NCBI GenBank assembly: GCA_964017155.1
Contig: OZ024856.1
Span: 9,178,382-9,242,381, forward strand
Reading direction: 5' to 3'
DNA from: Oasisia sp. SBJ-2009
Taxonomy: Eukaryota; Annelida; Polychaeta; Sabellida; Siboglinidae
DNA length: 64,000 bases
This document shows, piece by piece, positions 57,801 through 64,000 of the stretch (positions are counted from its first letter, which is position 1; every line of letters starts with the position of its first letter). Made by a program: the position numbers and the translations under genes. The notes beneath the pieces are model-generated. The model had not been told where the DNA came from and ran no database searches. It saw nothing but the letters and a program-made list of their open reading frames with translations.

Positions 57801-59074
57801 AATAACTCATTATGTCACAAATATGGTAAAACAAGTGAAACATTTACTAAATACATTCTGATTGGGGAGGATAGGTCTCGTATTAAGTGAGGAAAATTGT
57901 AATGGTAACTGTGTAGTTTCGGTTTAAAATTATGTACGGATTATTGATAGATCCAGGGCGGATGGAGCACGGATTCCCTGGTGAACGTGGCAGAGTGTCC
58001 TAGAGGGACTGTCTCCTTCACACGGGAACACAACGTGGGTGGTGGTTTACGAAGGGCGACTGGATTTTTTCCAAACAGCACCTCGGTTGGGCCCCGCACA
58101 CGTACGATCTGTGTAGTAAACTCAGGCTTCATATGTAGACCACAGTACCACTGCAGACTTCTTGGAAATAATGCAAGTCAACAACAAGACGCAACACTGG
58201 TCGACATAAGAGTAGTACGTAAGTGTGGTTTATATAAACAAACACACGATCGCAAGCACCCTGACAGACGGGAACTCTGGTCTGGTTCCATAGCGGCACA
58301 CACGGAGTGACAGGTGATGCGTATGATTTCACAAGTCATCACCAAGAACAGCTACGATGTTTCTGGAAATCACGTAACTCAAAACACATGTTAAAATGTA
58401 GCTAAGTCTAAACAACAAATGAGGTTAAATGGAATTAAATATGTCTCTTCACGGGAACGGTTGTAACCCGATATGGCCTGGTTACTGTGAACATTCTTGG
58501 ATAGAGCACTCGGTGCACACAGTCAACAAAGATACATTTGCAAGAATGACATAGCAGCGTTAGCACTCGTTTGTATATCGACACAAACAATACACTACAC
58601 ACCAGTGGCAATAAAACTGTACTAATCGGCTCACAGAAGGTGGGAACATTGACCGACGAGTGCTGAACACCGAGCAATGTAGTTCATTTATTATAAACAA
58701 ACCAATTTAGTGCACGACATTTTCTACATATTGTGGTGAGAATTGTGTTGGTTTAAATGGTGGTCTGTTTAACAAACGAACAATAAAATAGCAGGTACGA
58801 CACACACAAGCTGTATGGCAAATATTCGTTCACACTACACAAGACTTTAATACCCCGTTTACTTAATAATGACATGCACACTATGTCAATAGAGTAGATT
58901 GAGAATATATAGATAAATACATATTTTGAAGGTTCTGTTGCTTAGCCTAGTTGAACAAATGGTGCATTTGGAATGTGGAACGTATTTTGTTCAAACATCT
59001 ACAAAATTGTCAAAACCAGTTACATATAATGCATTAAGTTTTTGAGATTGTTCAAAGTGCTTCACACTTTCCTC

Positions 59075-59240
59075 TCTGGCGCAGACCTTTTCAATCGATC
59101 AACGCTTAGACTTCTATGGAAAGCATTCAACCACGTTGCAATTAATGTGCGAAAACTATTCGCACGCAAATGTTCACCAGTGTTTAGAGGCAAATGCTCA
59201 GTCATTCAGTTGAGTGAACCGGAGCAAAGTTGAGTGACAA
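59075..59240 (-). mobile_element. SINE copy F (relic)
   Basis: ggaaagcattcaaccacgtt, gcaattaatgtgcgaaaact and cagttgagtgaaccggagca match body motifs of copies A, C and E in reverse orientation. Confidence 0.5.
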
Positions 59241-60696
59241 CAACAAGTAAACAACGTAGCCTCGTCGCCCACACAACTACAATGAGAGGAGGTAGCAAAA
59301 TAGTAACATAGCAAATCTGAGTTTGGGTATGACTAACTGAGTCATGAAGTAAGAGTAAAGAGAATATTACGGAGCGACACAAAACGCTTCGGCTGTGGAA
59401 TTGTATACCTACTTGGATACGTTATTTACCATTCGATCGACAGTAGGTCCTATAGAAAAAGTTCAAAGGAAAGCGACAAGACAGTTAAGCGAGCTCACCA
59501 TCGGATTATGGGATTAGCTAAAAGCAACATGCTTCCAGAGAACACGAGAGATTTAAAGCGTTTGGTAAAATGTTTTTCTCACACAAGGAACAGAATCGAT
59601 CAGTAGAGAACACTTTCTTTGGATTAGATCAAACTCGTATGCTTCTGTTACTGAGGTCGTGAACCAAGACAGTTAATCAATAATTAAATCACTATATCAA
59701 GATTGTTTATTACAGCAAATCAGTGTGTACTTGAACTTCTCAAAGGGGGTGATAAAGAAATAAAGTAAGTACATAATTACGCATCATTTTAGTTGTCTAA
59801 AGTTTCTGCAATAATTTGACGTCTCAATATCATAACGACAATACCAAATAACAGCAAATGTTCCGTTTACCCTTTGTCTTAATCAACATTTTATATATTT
59901 CACTAATTTACACATTGATTAATATTGTTTTATTTGAGTAATTATATGTTTTATTCTGACTGATTGTTGGATATAATGCATTGATTGATAGCACGAATCT
60001 GATCATTATTACTTCATTGCTGCAATGTTTAAAGTGGTCAATCTATATTCACCACATTAATCTCAGAATTGTAAAGAACTCACACAGGAGGGAGTTACAA
60101 GAAAGCTTCCTATCTCCCCTTCTATGGTGTTGCACGGGGATCATTTATGTAATTACTATCGCCACGAACAGTATCATTGTCGATCTGTAGTCTGCCAGAT
60201 TATATCCGCACGCCGTTTGGAATGGTGCACGTGATGGTGACAGTTTCTTCGAAAGTTTTATTCTTGTATATGCACACACAACACTGCTCATGTTCATGCC
60301 TCTGTCACGCAATATTGTGATGCAGGCACTGAACGAGAGAATTCATAGGGGTGTTATGTCACAGCTAGCTATAATTAGCCACAGTCTGCTCGTTTGTGAT
60401 TACAGCCTGCATGCTAATACGACAAGAAACAATGGTTCCTGTAGAATGAATAGATGAAAGAAGAGCGGCATGGACATGTTCACTGCAATCGTATTACAGT
60501 TTCTTCTTGCCAAGATAAGGAATGCATTCTATAAATGTCAGATTATCACCCGGTGGATGCGACAAACATTCTCTTGACTTCAAAGCGAATACGAGAACAT
60601 GGTTGACACAACGGCTCAGACTCGGTTCGGTGCAAGGGCGAGGCTCGGTGGATAAATAAACACGATCGAGAGGGCGGCGATTTCAGGGAACCTTAC

Positions 60697-60795
60697 CTGG
60701 AGGTATGAGCGCTTCTTCGCTTCGAGGATCCTCTTATATCCGAGCCACGACGGAGAGCTCTCGTCTACTTCCGGATCCTCATCCTGCGGCATCAT
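60697..60795 (-). CDS. Candidate first coding exon (33 codons), possibly an alternative start of the CH/SAM gene
   Basis: The first in-frame ATG after a TGA is at 60795; the exon encodes MMPQDEDPEVDESSPSWLGY and continues KRILEAKKRSYLQ to an excellent donor, CAG|gtaagg, in phase 0. It sits in CpG-rich sequence. The next same-strand exon open to a phase-0 donor that I can identify is the CH exon at 44245, which would give ...KRSYLQ-GHTRWANELL. So it may be an alternative promoter and N-terminus of the same gene; it could also start a different minus-strand gene whose other exons I do not recognise. Confidence 0.5.
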
Positions 60796-62529
60796 CGGTA
60801 TCCATTTGGGAGTCCCAGTCCTGTCCGTGCCACGAGCTGTCAAACTTCCGAATACTGTGGCTACTTCTCTTCACGTTCCACCGTGTTCCAACACGCAAGC
60901 AGCAATAGGCATGTAACTCAATCGAGTTAAGCCGCGTGGAACGAGATTCAGCCACGCGTGTCCAGCGCGTGTATAAGCCGGTAGAGCGCATTGTTTTCTC
61001 GAATGGCGTGTCACTTAAGTAGTATTGTGAGTGCGGTTCGGAAGGAGCGTTCCCGGCAATTACCGTGATCTCGTCATATCTATAATGAAGGTCTATTGGA
61101 CTAAGACCGCAATGGACACTGGCTGGTCGCTGAAGGTATTTCACGGCGATTTCGAACGTATCGACACCGTGCAATTAGAATAACTGGGTAGGAATATCAA
61201 TGGCCGTGTCGACAAGTGCCGCATTCCAGTGTTCAAAAGGAGACAACTAAATATTGTTATTCTTACAAACGCTGAACCAGTGAACACATGTATATTGTAC
61301 TGCTGCACCAATGCAATGTCGTTCTATTCACACAATCGTATCCATTATACTAGTATGATATAAGTTTATTAAAACTTATATATGATTACATGTCGGTTTC
61401 GTGGTGTGTAAGTACACATGAACGGGCTGGTCCCGGAGATACGGCGCTCTAAAAATGTTAGTAATAGTAAATAGTATAGCATATTAAACAGTTAGTACAT
61501 TCATTTTAATATATGTCTATATCCTGGATCTTGATGTGAGAAATAATGCAAATGATCTACGTATTAAATAGGTTATTAAACTTTCAATTGTTGAACTATC
61601 GATAGCACGGATATTCGCCGCAGTGTCGATGTACACTCACATCCCTCGGTGGTCCGGAATAAGAGAACGCTTAACTCAATGTGTCGCACGTAATGAATAC
61701 GGACAGATAACAATATAAAAACGTCACAGTTTCTCGCTCCTCTCGACCGCATCTAGTACAAACACCTGGTTTAAAAACTCGTATGAAATTGAACCGGCCA
61801 CATCAGATTCATTCGGAGTGATCGTGACAGACACACAGCGGTAAACACACTTTTAAATCGCCGCTCCATTTTTTCTCCGAAGCAGCTGATGTCCCGTGAA
61901 TCGTGAACCAAATCCGAGGCTTGCTACCGAGGTTGAACGAAACCACTCGATATGTTGACGTAAGACGTAACACGACACGGGGATGACACCGAGCTATCTG
62001 TACACGCCACTTATATGCATTAACCTGTCACTCAAAACCCACGATTATCTGCGTATTTTTGGAAGCACAGTGTTCGGGCCAAATTTCTTTCGCGCCCACA
62101 CGTATTGTTTTACATGGCCAGAAGGTATGGAAATAAGACGACTTTTGTCTGGCACTGGAGCAGTTGCGATTTGGCGCACTCGGAACCCGATACGAAAGAC
62201 GGCGCGAAACCACAACGTTGCGTGAATCTAAATATAATATCACCAAGAGATTCTTTTCCAAGAGGTCGAGCCACGCATTGCGTGAGTAGAGGGCATTCTG
62301 ACAGCTCCGGCGCCATCTCGCTGGCGAACAGTGGTTTGCGTAATCCGGGGATATAAGACAAGGCAATCAGCCTCGCTTAGTGTCTGCGTAGTTTCTGTCA
62401 TTAGTCCGGCATTTGGCCAGCATAGCTCCTAATAGGGCCAGGCCGAAGTTTGTTGTTTTTGTGTCTCCAGGAATCAGCGTGTCCGTCGTATTACACTTGT
62501 CCTTGAGCAATTAATAAATATACAAATTA
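60796..62529. other. CpG-rich flank upstream of the candidate first exon
   Basis: Several frames are open for 80-130 codons, but none shows domain-like sequence or clear splice pairing; open frames follow from high CpG and GC content. Compatible with 5' UTR, promoter or regulatory DNA. A TATAAG word at 62353 near CpGs is a weak plus-strand promoter candidate. Confidence 0.35.
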
Positions 62530-62999
62530 GTGTCGCTGTAGCGCTTACATTTTCCGGCGTTATAAACGTTCCGATTGACGTTACTGCGCATGCACAATAA
62601 ATATAAAATCATCGATGTACGGCGAAAGGACAAAGCATTTGTAGCATAAATACCACGGGTTGTTCGTTAGGACGTATATAACCTCTCAGCAAAGTGTTTT
62701 TTCGCAAATTAACACGAAACAAACAAGTTTTGAGGCATATTTTGAAAGCAAGCGTAAATCACGTGACTGTGGTGCGCCATATTCCATGACATGAATTATA
62801 CAAAAACGTAATATTGGACGACATTTTAAGACTCTTCACCGTAATCATCACATGAGAGTTAACGAACAGCACGTGGCATTTACACCGAAAATGCTTTGTC
62901 GTTTCGCTGGATATTGATGATTTTACATTTATTGCGCACGCGCAGAACCGTCAATCGGAACGTTTTTAACGACCGGAAAAATGTAAGCGCGACATCGCC
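62530..62999. mobile_element. Long inverted-repeat element (arms about 120 bp)
   Basis: Left arm 62530-62652 (gtgtcgctgtagcgcttaca...) and right arm 62877-62999 (...tgtaagcgcgacatcgcc) are inverted copies with roughly four in five bases matching by eye, separated by about 225 bp. The central region has no open frame, suggesting a non-autonomous foldback-type element. Confidence 0.8.
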
Positions 63000-64000
63000 A
63001 TTAACAAGGCTAGGCGGTAGAACTGTGAGGCGTTGAGGGATTGACTCAATATTTGTGGGGATGGGCTTTGCCTCAAACGTTTGATGAGTGGGTGGCATTT
63101 TGTAATGGAACTGTTTTGGTAGGGGCCTATAACCATAGCTGGCGATAGAATTGCCCCCAACGATTATTTTTACATCAAATCCATGTAATTTGGAAACTAT
63201 GAAGATCAGTTTTTAGGAGTCTCACGCACAAGGTACAAACGGAGGTTTGTGGAGAGTGTGAAGAAGTCTGGATAAATTTCAATGTCGGCAAAAATGTTCA
63301 GCTGCACCCGAGCTTCGACTTCCGGTGTCATATCCGACAGGCTGGAAGTGTTGAGTGAGAGGCGAAGAAAAATTGTTTGACGTAACAGCAACACAACGGC
63401 TACAACACCTCCTGCCCTCCTCCAGATGAGTGATGCAGAAGCTTCTGCTCATAGCCTTCTATGTTTGTCTACATAAGTAATAACCAACAACAGCCCGCTA
63501 AATGCCTGTGCGCATTTGTTGAAAGTAACGCTTTGTGAACAATTCTAGATAGTATCATGGACCCTCATAAAATGGGTTGAGATAGTTCATTTTTCATATC
63601 CAAATTTAGGTGCTTGTTTTACCTGTAGAGACTTCCGTTGGACGCTAGTCTCTACGGGCAAAGGAAACATCTAAATGTTGGACGTTGGACGGTAGACATT
63701 GACTTCCTCAGCTCCAATACTGAATGACGAGATACTTTGGATATGAAAATTGAAAACGTTTCTGGATTGCCAATAATGATTGAGATAAAAAAAAGTATTG
63801 TAAAGTTAATCGTGACATCTAATAAACCGTATATCGCAAAAGAACCGCGTCGTATGGATATGTCTCATAGATATAATAAGGATTCATTATTATTTCGGAT
63901 GTAACACGTCCGCGTCTCTCTTTCTCACAACATAACTACGTGATAAAAAAAATGATAATGATTACGTATTTTGTATTCGTCATTCAAGTGTAAATTCGAA
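63000..64000. other. Terminal stretch without supported gene
   Basis: No exon supported. A small perfect hairpin, gtagagact ... agtctctac, lies at about 63625-63656. Confidence 0.4.

Larger units (their letters stand above)
54796..60696. other. Intergenic region with repeats
   Basis: No supported exon. It contains the AATAAA signal, a 36-bp minisatellite, the 57.4-57.8 kb phrase-repeat element and a SINE relic at 59075, all annotated separately. Confidence 0.45.

Noticed and set aside
61983..62366. Overlapping 80-112-codon frames on both strands
   Set aside because: Several frames open at once in CpG-rich DNA; no domain, splice pair or codon pattern favours one.

Overview
This is a 64 kb piece of an animal nuclear genome, not a bacterial or viral one. 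Coding sequence occurs as short segments bounded by GT/AG splice signals and separated by introns of 0.1 to 27 kb. Intergenic DNA is AT-rich and full of micro- and minisatellites, inverted-repeat elements and tRNA-derived SINE copies. The repeat flavour suggests a marine lophotrochozoan, perhaps a mollusc; this is inference from general appearance, not from a diagnostic gene.

The main content is one long minus-strand gene from an ATG at 48327 to a TGA at 3187. I assembled 16 coding exons by hand from splice sites and reading-frame continuity. The product is about 1,200 residues: a low-complexity N-terminus, a calponin-homology (CH) domain built from three exons (resembling the neuron navigator/UNC-53 type), a long Ser/Pro/Gly-rich disordered middle, a coiled-coil region and a C-terminal SAM domain ending in a hydrophobic tail (NIYIV). 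No AAA+ ATPase module of the navigator type is encoded in the window. It looks like a cytoskeleton-linked scaffold. I do not recognise a named orthologue. Frame is continuous at every junction except around exons 5 to 7, which need transcript data.

Two candidate alternative first exons lie on the same strand: 60795-60697 (33 codons, phase 0, able to join the CH exon in frame) and a CpG-rich one ending at 39378. A different, plus-strand gene contributes its last two coding exons at 54165-54795, followed by an AATAAA signal; the product is not recognised.

Layout: 1-3186 is 3' UTR or flank. 3187-17169 holds exons 3 to 16, with several intronic repeat arrays close to splice acceptors. 17170-44133 is a 27 kb intron with a 25-copy minisatellite, a 53-bp-arm hairpin, hexanucleotide arrays and SINEs. 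44134-48327 holds the first two exons. 48328-64000 is flanking DNA with two transposon-like elements of unusual 'repeated terminal phrase' architecture (52783-54160 and 57382-57800), a 36-bp minisatellite, the plus-strand terminal exons and a large inverted repeat at 62530-62999. No rRNA gene, bona fide tRNA gene, CRISPR array or prokaryotic operon is present.
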